From: JANPIX01 sp031425195
Lineage (GTDB): Bacteria; Pseudomonadota; Alphaproteobacteria; Rhodobacterales; Rhodobacteraceae
Length of the DNA stretch: 64,000 nucleotides
Assembly: GCA_031425195.1 (NCBI GenBank)
Contig: JANPIX010000019.1
Coordinates: 1 to 64,000, forward strand
Reading direction: 5' to 3'
Made by a program: the position numbers and the translations under genes. Of the stretch, positions 1 through 8,731 are shown piece by piece. Below the pieces are notes generated by a model. The model saw only the letters and a program-made list of their open reading frames with translations. It had not been told where the DNA came from and did not search any database. Position 1 is the first letter of the stretch. Every line of letters begins with the position of its first letter.

Positions 1-825
1 CCACTCCGCCCACGATCCATCGTAAAGCGCGTGGTTGCGGTGGCCAAGCCGTTCCAGCGCAAGCGACAGGATCGCCGCAGAAACGCCCGAACCGCAGGTG
101 GTTATCACCGGGCGATCAAGGTTGACCCGGGCCGCCGCAAAGGCCGCCTGAAGGGCAGGCGTGTCTTTCATCGTGCCGTCGGGGTTAATGAGCGTCGTGT
201 AGGGCAGGTTCTTTGCCCCCGGAATATGCCCGGGCCGAAGCCCCGCCCTTGGTTCGGGCGCTTCACCCCTGAACCGCGGCGCGGGCCGGGCGTCGACGAT
301 TTCAGCCTCGTCCAGTTTTGCCGCATGGGCCACCTGCGTCACGTCCTTCACCAACCCCGCTTGGCGCTGCACCGTCATGTGACGGTCACGCACGACCGGG
401 GGCAGGTCTTCCACAACGCGGCTTTCTGCCCGCCATTTGGGGAATCCGCCATCAAGGACGGCCACATCCGATTTCCCCATTAGCCGGAACGTCCACCAGA
501 CGCGCGCGGCCGAGAACAGGCCCGATCCGTCATAGACGACAACCTGATGGCCGTCGCCCACGCCCATCGCACGCAGGCGGCTGATGAACTTTTCCGGCGC
601 AGGGGCCATGTGCGGCAGGCTGGAGCGATGATCGGCGATATCGTCGATGTCAAAGAACCGGGCACCGGGGATATGTGCCGCATCATATTCCTGACGGGCG
701 TTACGGGCAGCGCCGGGCAAATACCACGACGCATCAAGAATGCGCAGATCCGGATCGTTGATGTGCGCGGCAAGCCAAGCCGTCGACACAAGCGTTTTCG
801 GGTCGTCTTTCAGGGGGGCAGTCAT
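1..825 (-). CDS. sseA: 3-mercaptopyruvate/thiosulfate sulfurtransferase, 3' end beyond window
   Basis: Two-domain rhodanese that moves sulfur from 3-mercaptopyruvate or thiosulfate to an acceptor. The frame opens at the ATG at 825 and is open to base 1, giving 275 codons; the stop lies outside the window. The first, inactive rhodanese domain carries motifs such as HIPGARFFDIDDI and VVVYDGSGLFSA. The second has RPGHIPGAKNLPY and then TCGSGVSAAIL, whose Cys (about residue 244) is the expected persulfide-forming residue. The CGSGV loop favours mercaptopyruvate sulfurtransferase over classical rhodanese. It follows smpB on the same strand after a 119-base gap. Family call is firm; the exact substrate is inferred. 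Confidence 0.9.
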   Translation of the reverse strand, partial: MTAPLKDDPKTLVSTAWLAAHINDPDLRILDASWYLPGAARNARQEYDAAHIPGARFFDIDDIADHRSSLPHMAPAPEKFISRLRAMGVGDGHQVVVYDGSGLFSAARVWWTFRLMGKSDVAVLDGGFPKWRAESRVVEDLPPVVRDRHMTVQRQAGLVKDVTQVAHAAKLDEAEIVDARPAPRFRGEAPEPRAGLRPGHIPGAKNLPYTTLINPDGTMKDTPALQAAFAAARVNLDRPVITTCGSGVSAAILSLALERLGHRNHALYDGSWAEW

Positions 826-944
826 GCGGGCCTCCTTGCCGATTGCACAGGGCTTAATCGGTGCAAGGGGGGGCAGGCAAGCCCGCTATCAGTTTTCAAC
901 GGCCGCGCCGCAGACGTCAACGATCACGCACCAGCCACGAGCAA

Positions 945-1418
945 TCAACCTTTGCCGCGCAAAAGTCGGCCTTTTTCACGGTCCCAGTCACGTTTCGCCT
1001 CGGTCGCCCGTTTATCGGCAAGCTTTTTACCTTTGGCGATGCCAAGCTTGATCTTCACGATGCCACGGTCGTTGAAATACATCTTGATGGGCACGATCGT
1101 CATGCCTTCGCGGGCGGTTGCGTTCCACAGGCGGCTGAGTTCCTTTTTGGAAACCAGCAACTTGCGGCGACGGCGCTCTTCGTGGCCGAAGGTCTTGGCG
1201 CGCACATAGGGTGCGATGTAACCGTTGATCAGCCACAATTCGCCACCTTCGACGGACGCATAGCTTTCCCCGATGTTCGACCCGCCAAGTCGCAGTGATT
1301 TTACTTCAGAGCCGAACAGCATGATGCCCGCCTCGATATCGCTTTCGATGGCATAATCGAACCGCGCGCGGCGATTTTCGGCAATGAGCTTGGAATTGGG
1401 ATCAGATTTTTCAGCCAT
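945..1418 (-). CDS. smpB: SsrA-binding protein SmpB
   Basis: SmpB binds tmRNA and delivers it to stalled ribosomes for trans-translation. The 157-residue product has the usual length and motifs: IAENRRARFDYAI near the N-terminus, GIMLFGSEVKSLR, the SYASVEGGELWLING strand and a basic C-terminal tail (GKKLADKRATEAKRDW) that enters the ribosomal channel. It lies downstream of dapA and the EamA transporter on the same strand. The smpB/dapA neighbourhood is common in Rhodobacterales. Confidence 0.97.
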   Translation of the reverse strand: MAEKSDPNSKLIAENRRARFDYAIESDIEAGIMLFGSEVKSLRLGGSNIGESYASVEGGELWLINGYIAPYVRAKTFGHEERRRRKLLVSKKELSRLWNATAREGMTIVPIKMYFNDRGIVKIKLGIAKGKKLADKRATEAKRDWDREKGRLLRGKG

Positions 1419-1466
1419 GATCGGGCCGAGATAGGGACAGGCCGGGGCAAAGTCCAGTCCCCGGCG

Positions 1467-2375
1467 TCAGGTGCGGCGGCCCAGCGTCAATGCAAAAATC
1501 CCCGAACAGACGACTATCGCGCCACCGATCAACGTCACCATGTCTGGCGTTTCGCCAAACACGATCACGCCCAGCAGTATCGCGAACACCAACCGGGAAT
1601 AACGGAATGGCGTTACCATGGAAACTTCGCCCGTCCGCATCGCCTGTGTCAGCGCGGCGTAGGCACCGACGCCGGCCACAATGGCCGTCGTCAGGCAAGA
1701 AAGTGCAAACCGATCCGGTACCACCGCCCCGCCCGACCAGACGAGCAACCCCGCCCCTGCCGGGATCATCATGGCAAACCCATAGATGCCCAACTGCCAG
1801 TTCGACAGGATGCGCGGCGCGGCGCGGGTGGCCAGATCGCGCCCGGCAAAACCAATCGTTCCGATCACAGCAAGGATCGACAGGCTGGAAAAACCGTCGG
1901 CACCCGGGCGCAGAATGACAAGAACGCCAAGCAGGCCGATGAAGACGGCGGCCCAGCGTGAAAGGCTGACTTTTTCACCAAACAGGAAGGCGGCCCCGGC
2001 GATGACGACAAGTGGAGTTGCCTGCAAGATCGCCGCTGCGCTTGACAGCGTCGTAAGCACAATGGCGAGCGTATAAAACAGACGTCCCGCTACCTCGAAC
2101 ACACAACGAAGCAGAATGGGGCGCGACAGGATTGCCGGATGCAGGATGCGCTGCCCCTGACTTTTGGCCAAAAGCGCAAACAACAGCATACCGCCCGTGC
2201 CAAATACGATCAGAACCTGCCCCACGGGTACCGTATTCGTGGCCGCCTTCAGCAACATGTCTTCCACCGCGAACAGTGCCATCGCCGTGACCATGAACAG
2301 ACTGCCGTGCAGATTGGCCCGTTTTCCGGCGGCGGCGGCGGCACCTGTCAAGGCACCGCCAACGTCAGACGTCAC
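1467..2375 (-). CDS. EamA/DMT-family transporter
   Basis: Integral membrane protein of about 302 residues with roughly ten hydrophobic segments in two EamA-like halves, the layout of drug/metabolite transporters. The N-terminal half shows MVTAMALFAVEDMLLK and the C-terminal half VTPFRYSRLVFAILLG, which resembles the P-x-x-Y/R-x-x region before TM9 of this family. The start is a GTG whose last bases overlap the dapA stop (GTGA at 2372-2375), so translation is probably coupled to dapA. The substrate cannot be read from the sequence; amino acids or other metabolites are typical. Confidence 0.88.
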   Translation of the reverse strand: MTSDVGGALTGAAAAAGKRANLHGSLFMVTAMALFAVEDMLLKAATNTVPVGQVLIVFGTGGMLLFALLAKSQGQRILHPAILSRPILLRCVFEVAGRLFYTLAIVLTTLSSAAAILQATPLVVIAGAAFLFGEKVSLSRWAAVFIGLLGVLVILRPGADGFSSLSILAVIGTIGFAGRDLATRAAPRILSNWQLGIYGFAMMIPAGAGLLVWSGGAVVPDRFALSCLTTAIVAGVGAYAALTQAMRTGEVSMVTPFRYSRLVFAILLGVIVFGETPDMVTLIGGAIVVCSGIFALTLGRRT

Positions 2376-3247
2376 TGGAGCAGGCCGGCGTGGCGCATCG
2401 CAGCCTTGATCCTGTCCTTCGTTCCGTCCGTCAGGCCAACCAGTGGCAGGCGAACGTCAGGCAGGCAAAGCCCCAGCAGCGACAGTCCATATTTCGCGCC
2501 GACAAGCCCCGGTTCGATGAAGATCGCCTCGTGCAGCGGCATCAACCTATCCTGATACTCCAGCGCCTTGGCATAATCACCGGCCAGCGTCGCAGCCTGA
2601 AACTCGGCACAAAGGCGCGGTGCCACATTGGCCGTGACCGAAATGCACCCCACCCCGCCATGCGCGTTGAAGCCAAGCGCGGTGGCATCCTCGCCCGAAA
2701 GCTGAATGAAGTCGGCACCGCAGGTGGCGCGCTGCATGGACACACGTTCAACCTTGCCCGTCGCATCCTTGACGCCGACGATACGGGGCAGCGATGCAAG
2801 CTGGCCCATCGTATCGGGCGTCATGTCGACAACCGATCGTCCGGGGATGTTATAGATGATGATCGGCAGATCAGAGGCGTCGTGCAGCGCCGTGTAATGT
2901 GCAACCAGCCCCGGCTGGGTGGGTTTGTTGTAATAGGGCGTCACCACAAGCGCCGCGTCCGCCCCAACTTTTTCGGCATGGCGGATCAGATCGATCCCTT
3001 CGGCGGTATTGTTCGACCCGGCACCGGCAATCACTGGAATGCGCCCGGCCGCGGCAATCACCACTTCTTCGATGACACGCTGATGTTCGGCGTGGCTGAG
3101 CGTGGGGCTTTCGCCGGTAGTGCCCACCGGCACAATCCCGGTAGAGCCTTCGGCAACATGCCAATCGACCAGTTTCTTGAGCGTATCCAGATCCAGATCG
3201 CCGTTCTTGAACGGCGTCACAAGGGCAGGAATAGACCCTCTGAACAT
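2372..3247 (-). CDS. dapA: 4-hydroxy-tetrahydrodipicolinate synthase
   Basis: Condenses pyruvate with aspartate semialdehyde, the first committed step of lysine and diaminopimelate synthesis. The 291-residue TIM-barrel protein has GTTGESPTLSH (pyruvate-binding TT), YYNKPTQPGL with the catalytic Tyr, IIYNIPGRS and the Schiff-base Lys in VGVKDATG. I chose the ATG at 3247 because TGGAGGT lies 8 bases upstream; an in-frame start nine codons earlier lacks this. It is divergent from gpmI across 183 bases and coupled to the following transporter. Confidence 0.96.
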   Translation of the reverse strand: MFRGSIPALVTPFKNGDLDLDTLKKLVDWHVAEGSTGIVPVGTTGESPTLSHAEHQRVIEEVVIAAAGRIPVIAGAGSNNTAEGIDLIRHAEKVGADAALVVTPYYNKPTQPGLVAHYTALHDASDLPIIIYNIPGRSVVDMTPDTMGQLASLPRIVGVKDATGKVERVSMQRATCGADFIQLSGEDATALGFNAHGGVGCISVTANVAPRLCAEFQAATLAGDYAKALEYQDRLMPLHEAIFIEPGLVGAKYGLSLLGLCLPDVRLPLVGLTDGTKDRIKAAMRHAGLLQ

Positions 3248-3430
3248 GACACGCACCTCCACTGATCGCGGCACACCAGACGCCGCATTGAAATCGCAGC
3301 CTTCCTAGCGCCCGAAGCGGGAATTGCCAAGCAGGCTTGGTCGCGATGTTGCCCTGACAGGTCGGGGGGCGTATGAAACGGGCAACTTGCCTGCAACGCG
3401 CGTCCTGCGCCCCCGAACAAAGGTTTACCG

Positions 3431-4954
3431 ATGTCTGCGCCCAAGCCCGTTGTTCTGTGCATTCTGGATGGTTGGGGATACCGCGAGGACACCTCTGCCA
3501 ATGCCCCGGCACTCGCGGATACGCCGAATTTCGACCATCTGATGGCAACCTGCCCCAGCAATCTGTTGATCACCCATGGCCCCGATGTGGGCCTGCCAAC
3601 AGGGCAAATGGGCAATTCGGAAGTCGGCCACACGAACATCGGCGCGGGCCGGGTGGTGGCAATGGATCTGGGGGCCATCGATCTTGCCATCGAGAACGGG
3701 TCGTTTAGCGAAAATGCAGGGATCAAGGCATTTATCGCGGCCTTGCAGGGCTCTGGCGGAACGGCGCATCTTATGGGGGTCATCTCCGATGGCGGCGTAC
3801 ACGGGCACATCAATCATGTGCTTGCCGCCTGCCGCGTGATTACCGCGGCCGGGGTGCCCGTTGCGCTTCATGCCATCACGGATGGTCGCGACGTGGCCCC
3901 GTCTTCCGCGGGGCGGTATGTGGCCGATCTGCTCGTGGGTCTGCCCGAGGGTGCGAAGGTGGCCACGGTGATTGGCCGCTACTGGGCACTTGACCGCGAC
4001 AACCGGTGGGACAGGGTGGCCCGCGCCTATGCTGCCATGGCGCTTGGCACGGGCGACCCGGCCCCTGACGCAAGCGCCGCCGTGTCCTTTGCTTATGCAC
4101 GCGGGGAAACCGACGAGTTCATCGCACCAGCGGTCATCAACGGATATGCGGGCGCGAAAGACGGCGACGGCCTGTTCTGCCTGAACTTTCGCGGCGACCG
4201 GGCGCGAGAAATCCTGTCTGCGTTGGCAGACCCGGAATTCGCCGCTTTTCCCGTTGGCAAACGCCCGGTTTGGGCAGCGCTTTTGGGAATGGTGGCCTAT
4301 TCCGATGCACACAACGCGTTCATGGCGACCGCCTATCCCAAGAAAGTGCTCGCCAACACCATCGGCGAATGGGTGGCCAAACAGGGCTTGCGCCAGTTCC
4401 GGCTGGCGGAAACCGAAAAATACCCGCACGTCACATTCTTTCTGAACGGCGGGACCGAGACGCCGGAAGAAGGCGAAGTGCGCTATATGGCGAAATCCCC
4501 AAAAGTGGCGACGTATGACCTGCAACCCGAAATGTCCGCAGCCGAAGTGACCGACAACTTTGTTGGGGCCATCGAGGATGGCTACGACCTGATTGTCGCA
4601 AACTATGCCAATCCCGACATGGTGGGCCACACCGGCGATCTTGCCGCAGCCATCAAGGCCTGCGAAGCCGTGGATCAGGGGTTGGGCCGGGTGCTGGCCG
4701 CGCTGCAAAAAGCTGGGGGTGCAATGATCGTCACGGCAGATCATGGCAACTGCGAGGTGATGGTTGATCCGGTCACAGGGGGGCCGCACACGTCGCACAC
4801 GACAAATCCGGTGCCGGTCATTCTGGTGGGTGGGCCCATTGGTGCCACGCTTCGGCCGGGCGGGCGACTTGCCGATATTGCGCCAACCCTGCTGGATCTG
4901 ATGGGCCTGCCCCTGCCGCCTGAAATGACCGGCGAAAGCCTTGTCGTCAAATGA
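3431..4954 (+). CDS. gpmI: 2,3-bisphosphoglycerate-independent phosphoglycerate mutase
   Basis: Cofactor-independent, metal-dependent interconversion of 3- and 2-phosphoglycerate in glycolysis and gluconeogenesis. The 507 residues match the family length. The alkaline-phosphatase-type metal site is visible: VLCILDGWGYRED at the N-terminus, TGQMGNSEVGHTNIG with the phosphoserine nucleophile, HAITDGRDVAP, ANPDMVGHTGD and VTADHGNCE. AAAGG lies 8 bases before the ATG. Its stop overlaps the next start (ATGA), so it leads a coupled gpmI-envC-ctpA-rppH group. Confidence 0.97.
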   Translation: MSAPKPVVLCILDGWGYREDTSANAPALADTPNFDHLMATCPSNLLITHGPDVGLPTGQMGNSEVGHTNIGAGRVVAMDLGAIDLAIENGSFSENAGIKAFIAALQGSGGTAHLMGVISDGGVHGHINHVLAACRVITAAGVPVALHAITDGRDVAPSSAGRYVADLLVGLPEGAKVATVIGRYWALDRDNRWDRVARAYAAMALGTGDPAPDASAAVSFAYARGETDEFIAPAVINGYAGAKDGDGLFCLNFRGDRAREILSALADPEFAAFPVGKRPVWAALLGMVAYSDAHNAFMATAYPKKVLANTIGEWVAKQGLRQFRLAETEKYPHVTFFLNGGTETPEEGEVRYMAKSPKVATYDLQPEMSAAEVTDNFVGAIEDGYDLIVANYANPDMVGHTGDLAAAIKACEAVDQGLGRVLAALQKAGGAMIVTADHGNCEVMVDPVTGGPHTSHTTNPVPVILVGGPIGATLRPGGRLADIAPTLLDLMGLPLPPEMTGESLVVK

Positions 4955-6108
4955 TGCGGTGGCGACTTGCCTTTGCCTGTGTGCTTGCCTTGAGCCAGCC
5001 GCTTTCGGCGCAGGGCGTTGCCGAAAATGCTGGCAAGGCGGCCACAGATCTGCAGGCGGCCATCGCGGGTCTGCAGGCCGCGACCACCGCGCGGGACCGT
5101 GTGGCCGCACTGACTGCCACGATCCGAGCTTATGAACAGGGACTGTCGGCGCTGCGCGAAGGGTTGCGTCAGGTGCGGCTGCGCGAAGCGACGCTGACGC
5201 TTCAGTTTGATGCCAAGCGGGACCGGGTTTCCCAGTTGATCGGCGTTCTGACCCAGATGGAACGCGATCCGACGCCGCTTTTGTTATTGCATCCCTCCGG
5301 CCCCTTGGGAACGGTCAGGTCGGCCATGATGCTGGCCGATGTGACGCCCGCGATTCAGGCCGAAGCCGAAACTCTGCGGGGCGAATTGCAGGAAATGGCC
5401 GATCTGCGGGCTTTGCAGACTGCCGCCGGCGAAACACTGGCGCAAGGATTGCAGACCGCCCAGACAGCCCGCACGGAACTGAGCAAGGCCGTGTCGGACA
5501 GAACCCCCCTGCCACAGGTATTCACCGAAAACCCCGATGTTCTGCGAGGCTTGCTGGAAAGCTCCGACACTCTCGACGCTTTTGCGGCGGGGCTTTCGCT
5601 CAACCCGACCGAGGCGGCAGGGCTGCCGTCGTTCGCCCTAGCCAAGGGCAATCTGCCGCTGCCAGTTCTGGGAACGATCCTGCGGCGACCGAATGAGGCT
5701 GACAGTGCCGGCGTTCGCCGCCCGGGCCTGACAATCGCCACACGCCCCCGCGCAATCGTGACGGCCCCATGGTCAGGCACGATCCGGTTCACCGGGCCGC
5801 TTCTTGACTACGGAAACGTGATTATCCTTGAGCCGGGGGATGGCTATCTTGTCATTGTCGCGGGGATGCAAAACGTGTTTGGAACAGTGGGCGAAGTGGT
5901 GCCTGTCGGCGCGCCTTTGGGAATGATGGGCGGAGCAGATCCGACAGCGTCAGAGTTTCTGGCGGGGATAGACGAAGGCAGTGGTGTCCGTGACACGGAA
6001 ACGCTTTATATGGAATTGAGACAGGGGTCCGAAGCTGTGGACCCGACAGTTTGGTTTGGCCCAGTCGCACGCGATGCTTTGGCCGGAACGGAAGCAGAGG
6101 AAGAGTAA
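4951..6108 (+). CDS. EnvC-like murein hydrolase activator (M23-family fold)
   Basis: Periplasmic protein of 385 residues with an N-terminal signal peptide (LAFACVLALSQPLSAQ), a long Ala/Gln/Arg-rich coiled coil (about residues 25-180) and a C-terminal LytM/M23-like domain (about 260-370; APWSGTIRFTGPLLDYGNVI, GDGYLVIVAG). EnvC-type proteins activate amidases that split septal peptidoglycan. I do not see the full HxGxD and HxH zinc motifs of active M23 peptidases: LLDYGN replaces the first His pair. That fits a non-catalytic activator rather than a hydrolase. It overlaps gpmI by 4 bases and is followed after 4 bases by ctpA. Confidence 0.85.
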   Translation: MMRWRLAFACVLALSQPLSAQGVAENAGKAATDLQAAIAGLQAATTARDRVAALTATIRAYEQGLSALREGLRQVRLREATLTLQFDAKRDRVSQLIGVLTQMERDPTPLLLLHPSGPLGTVRSAMMLADVTPAIQAEAETLRGELQEMADLRALQTAAGETLAQGLQTAQTARTELSKAVSDRTPLPQVFTENPDVLRGLLESSDTLDAFAAGLSLNPTEAAGLPSFALAKGNLPLPVLGTILRRPNEADSAGVRRPGLTIATRPRAIVTAPWSGTIRFTGPLLDYGNVIILEPGDGYLVIVAGMQNVFGTVGEVVPVGAPLGMMGGADPTASEFLAGIDEGSGVRDTETLYMELRQGSEAVDPTVWFGPVARDALAGTEAEEE

Positions 6109-6112
6109 GACG

Positions 6113-7468
6113 ATGAAGAAATTCGTTCTGGCAGCCCTTGGCGGTACCGTCGCAGGCGCCGTTCTGACGACGCAACTGGCCGGGCCCATCGTGGCGCAAG
6201 AGGCCGGAAAGTCGGCCACCGTCTACCAACAGCTTGATCTGTTTGGAGATATCTTTGAACGCATTCGCAGCCAGTATGTCGAAGAGGTTGACACCGACAA
6301 ACTGATTCAAGCGGCGATCAGCGGGATGCTGACGTCCCTTGACCCCCACTCCAGCTATCTTGCGCCAGATGATTTCACCGACATGCAGGTGGAAACGCGC
6401 GGCGAATTCGGCGGGCTGGGGATCGAAGTCACGCAGGAAGAAGGTTTCATCAAGGTCGTCTCACCGATGGATGACACACCTGCCGCAGCTGCCGGGATCG
6501 TGTCTGGCGACTATATCACGAAGGTTGACGGCGAATCGGTCGTTGGCCTGCCGCTTGACGAGGCAGTTGAACTGATGCGCGGGCCGATTGGGTCGGAGAT
6601 CATTATCACGGTCGTACGCAAGGACGTCGAAGAACCCTTTGACGTGTCCCTGATCCGAGACACGATCAAGCTGACCGCCGTTCGCGGACGGACCGTTGGG
6701 GATACCGTCGTGTTGCGGATCACCACATTCAATGACCAGACCTATCCGGGGCTGGCCGAGGAACTGGCCAAGAACGTCGAGGCGTTGGGCGGGATCGACA
6801 AGGTAAACGGCTTTGTCATCGACCTGCGCAACAACCCCGGCGGTCTTTTGACGCAGGCGATCAAGGTTTCGGATGCCTTCCTCGACAAGGGCGAAATCGT
6901 GTCGACCCGGGGCCGCAACACGGCGGATGGTGAACGCTTCAACGCCACTGTTGGCGACCTGGCCCAAGGCAAACCGCTGGTTCTGATGATCAATGGCGGG
7001 TCTGCTTCGGCATCGGAAATCGTTGCGGGGGCATTGCAGGATCATCGCCGCGCCATCGTCGTTGGCACCAAATCGTTCGGCAAGGGTTCAGTGCAGACTG
7101 TCATCCCGCTGCGCGGCGACGGGGCAATGCGGCTGACGACAGCGCGTTATTACACGCCGTCGGGACGCTCGATCCAGGCGCTTGGCGTGGCACCCGATAT
7201 CATCGTGAACCAGCCCATCATTCTTCCCGAAGGCGAAGGCACCGAGGCCGCGGCAGCTGCCGAAGTCGACAAGGGCCGTTTCGAGGCCGATCTGAAGGGC
7301 ATCCTGTCGAACGATTCCATGACCGACGACGAAAAGAAGCTGTTGGAAGAAGAACGCACACGGGCCGAAGAAACGGCCAAACTGCGAGATGAAGATTACC
7401 AGCTCGCCTATGCCGTCGACATTCTGAAAGGTCTGAACGCCATCGCCCCTGCCTCGCCGACGCCTTGA
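6113..7468 (+). CDS. ctpA: carboxy-terminal processing protease, S41 family
   Basis: Periplasmic tail-specific serine protease of 451 residues. An N-terminal hydrophobic signal (LAALGGTVAGAVL) is followed by a PDZ domain (about residues 85-170; GEFGGLGIEV) and the S41 catalytic domain. The nucleophile is in GGSASASEIVAGALQDH and the general-base Lys in GTKSFGKGSVQT, the Ser-Lys dyad of the family. The ATG at 6113 gives a clean signal peptide; an upstream in-frame ATG at 6056 would lie inside the EnvC-like gene. Pairing with EnvC is widespread in Proteobacteria and points to control of cell-wall enzymes. Confidence 0.95.
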   Translation: MKKFVLAALGGTVAGAVLTTQLAGPIVAQEAGKSATVYQQLDLFGDIFERIRSQYVEEVDTDKLIQAAISGMLTSLDPHSSYLAPDDFTDMQVETRGEFGGLGIEVTQEEGFIKVVSPMDDTPAAAAGIVSGDYITKVDGESVVGLPLDEAVELMRGPIGSEIIITVVRKDVEEPFDVSLIRDTIKLTAVRGRTVGDTVVLRITTFNDQTYPGLAEELAKNVEALGGIDKVNGFVIDLRNNPGGLLTQAIKVSDAFLDKGEIVSTRGRNTADGERFNATVGDLAQGKPLVLMINGGSASASEIVAGALQDHRRAIVVGTKSFGKGSVQTVIPLRGDGAMRLTTARYYTPSGRSIQALGVAPDIIVNQPIILPEGEGTEAAAAAEVDKGRFEADLKGILSNDSMTDDEKKLLEEERTRAEETAKLRDEDYQLAYAVDILKGLNAIAPASPTP

Positions 7469-7471
7469 GCC

Positions 7472-7960
7472 ATGGCGGGCGGTATCGACCCTGAATCGTT
7501 GCCATATCGCCCCTGCGTCGGGGTGATGCTGATCAACGATCAGGGCTTGATCTTCGCCGGACGTCGCATCGACAGTACGGCGGATGCCTGGCAAATGCCG
7601 CAGGGGGGGATTGACGACGGCGAAAAGCCGGGCGCCGCCGCCCTGCGCGAACTGTGGGAAGAAACCGGCGTCACCGCCGATCTTGTCGACAGGCTGGCCA
7701 AGACCCACCACTGGGTAACCTATGATTTGCCGGCCGACCTGCTTGGCAAGGTCTGGGGTGGCAAATACCGAGGTCAGCGGCAGAAGTGGTTCCTGTATCG
7801 ATACAAGGGCAGCGACGACCAGATCAGCATCGAAAGCGATCATTCCGAGTTTTCCGAATGGAAGTGGATCGATGCAGACGCCATGCTTGCGGCCATCGTG
7901 CCTTTCAAGCGTGAGGTTTATGCAAAGGTGGTCAACAGTTTCCGCGCCTATCTGGCCTGA
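7472..7960 (+). CDS. rppH: RNA pyrophosphohydrolase
   Basis: Nudix hydrolase of 162 residues that removes pyrophosphate from triphosphorylated 5' ends of mRNA and so starts decay. It begins with the family's YRPCVGVMLIN, followed by AWQMPQGGIDDGE and the Nudix box (GG-x5-GE...RELWEETGV). The C-terminal FSEWKWIDAD and VPFKREVY are typical of RppH rather than general MutT proteins. It starts 3 bases after ctpA and ends convergently, 3 bases from the molybdoenzyme gene. Confidence 0.95.
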   Translation: MAGGIDPESLPYRPCVGVMLINDQGLIFAGRRIDSTADAWQMPQGGIDDGEKPGAAALRELWEETGVTADLVDRLAKTHHWVTYDLPADLLGKVWGGKYRGQRQKWFLYRYKGSDDQISIESDHSEFSEWKWIDADAMLAAIVPFKREVYAKVVNSFRAYLA

Positions 7961-7963
7961 ACG

Positions 7964-8731
7964 TCAGATCCCCGCGTACCACTGATACCCGCGATCCGCC
8001 CAGTAGCTGCCATGGCCAAGGCCAAAGCCTGACAGATTATCCACCAGTTCGATGGTATGAATGTATTTCGCCATCTTGTAACCAAGCTGCCGTTCGATCC
8101 GCACACGCAAAGGCGCGCCGTTGGCGACGGGCAGGGGCCGATCGTTCAACCCGTATGCCAGAATGGTTTGCGGGTGATAGACGTCAACCAGATCAATGCT
8201 TTCATAATATTTCACCTCGCCCGACAGGCTGCGTTCCAGCGTGTCGAAACAGTGGAACACGGCATAGCGCGCAGTCAGACTGGGGCGGGCCGCATTGATC
8301 ACATCGGCCATTGGAACCCCCGTCCATTTGCCGATGCAAGACCACCCTTCCACACAATCGTGCCGGGTAATCTGCGTGCGCGGCGGCATCGCCTTCAGAT
8401 CGGCCAATGACAGGGTCAGGGGTTTATGCACCATTCCGGTGATCGAAAGGCGGTAGTCGGTAAAGGCGTTGGTCTTCAACGCGACATAGTCCGCCCCGTC
8501 CGGGTCCACGCTGCCGTTCGGGCGTTGCCCTTGGCGGATGTCGGCCTGCCCGTACTCGGGGGCCAGGCTTTGGTCCCCTGACAGCAGACGCTGCGCACGG
8601 TATGTCAGCGGCGTCACGCTTTCGAACACGGCCCGCGACACAGCATCGCGCGAAGCCGCCCCGTCAAATACCTTGCACCCCGAAAGCGAAAGCGCAGCCG
8701 CGCCCAGAAGGAACCGTCGCCGTTCAAGCAT
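7964..8731 (-). CDS. sulfite-oxidase-type molybdopterin-dependent oxidoreductase, Tat-exported
   Basis: Periplasmic Mo-cofactor enzyme of about 255 residues in the sulfite oxidase/YedY fold family. The N-terminus is a twin-arginine signal (ERRRFLLGAA) running into LSLSGC, which looks like a lipobox. TRHDCVEGWSCIGKWTGVPM holds the conserved molybdenum-ligand Cys (about residue 126). ATG 8731 has AGGGGGG 8 bases upstream; further in-frame starts exist at 8752-8755. It overlaps the upstream cytochrome b561 gene by 8 bases, so the cytochrome is the likely redox partner, as in MsrPQ but with a different membrane subunit. The substrate is unknown; this is not clearly MsrP. Confidence 0.85.
   Translation of the reverse strand: MLERRRFLLGAAALSLSGCKVFDGAASRDAVSRAVFESVTPLTYRAQRLLSGDQSLAPEYGQADIRQGQRPNGSVDPDGADYVALKTNAFTDYRLSITGMVHKPLTLSLADLKAMPPRTQITRHDCVEGWSCIGKWTGVPMADVINAARPSLTARYAVFHCFDTLERSLSGEVKYYESIDLVDVYHPQTILAYGLNDRPLPVANGAPLRVRIERQLGYKMAKYIHTIELVDNLSGFGLGHGSYWADRGYQWYAGI

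Noticed and set aside
3425..5110. Long open frame antisense to gpmI and the EnvC-like gene (561 codons)
   Set aside because: Mirror of high-GC codon use on the coding strand; His/Arg/Gly-rich product with no motif, while the plus strand encodes a textbook GpmI.
4951..6108. Calling the EnvC-like protein an active M23 endopeptidase
   Set aside because: The usual zinc-binding HxxxD and HxH motifs are not visible in the C-terminal domain.
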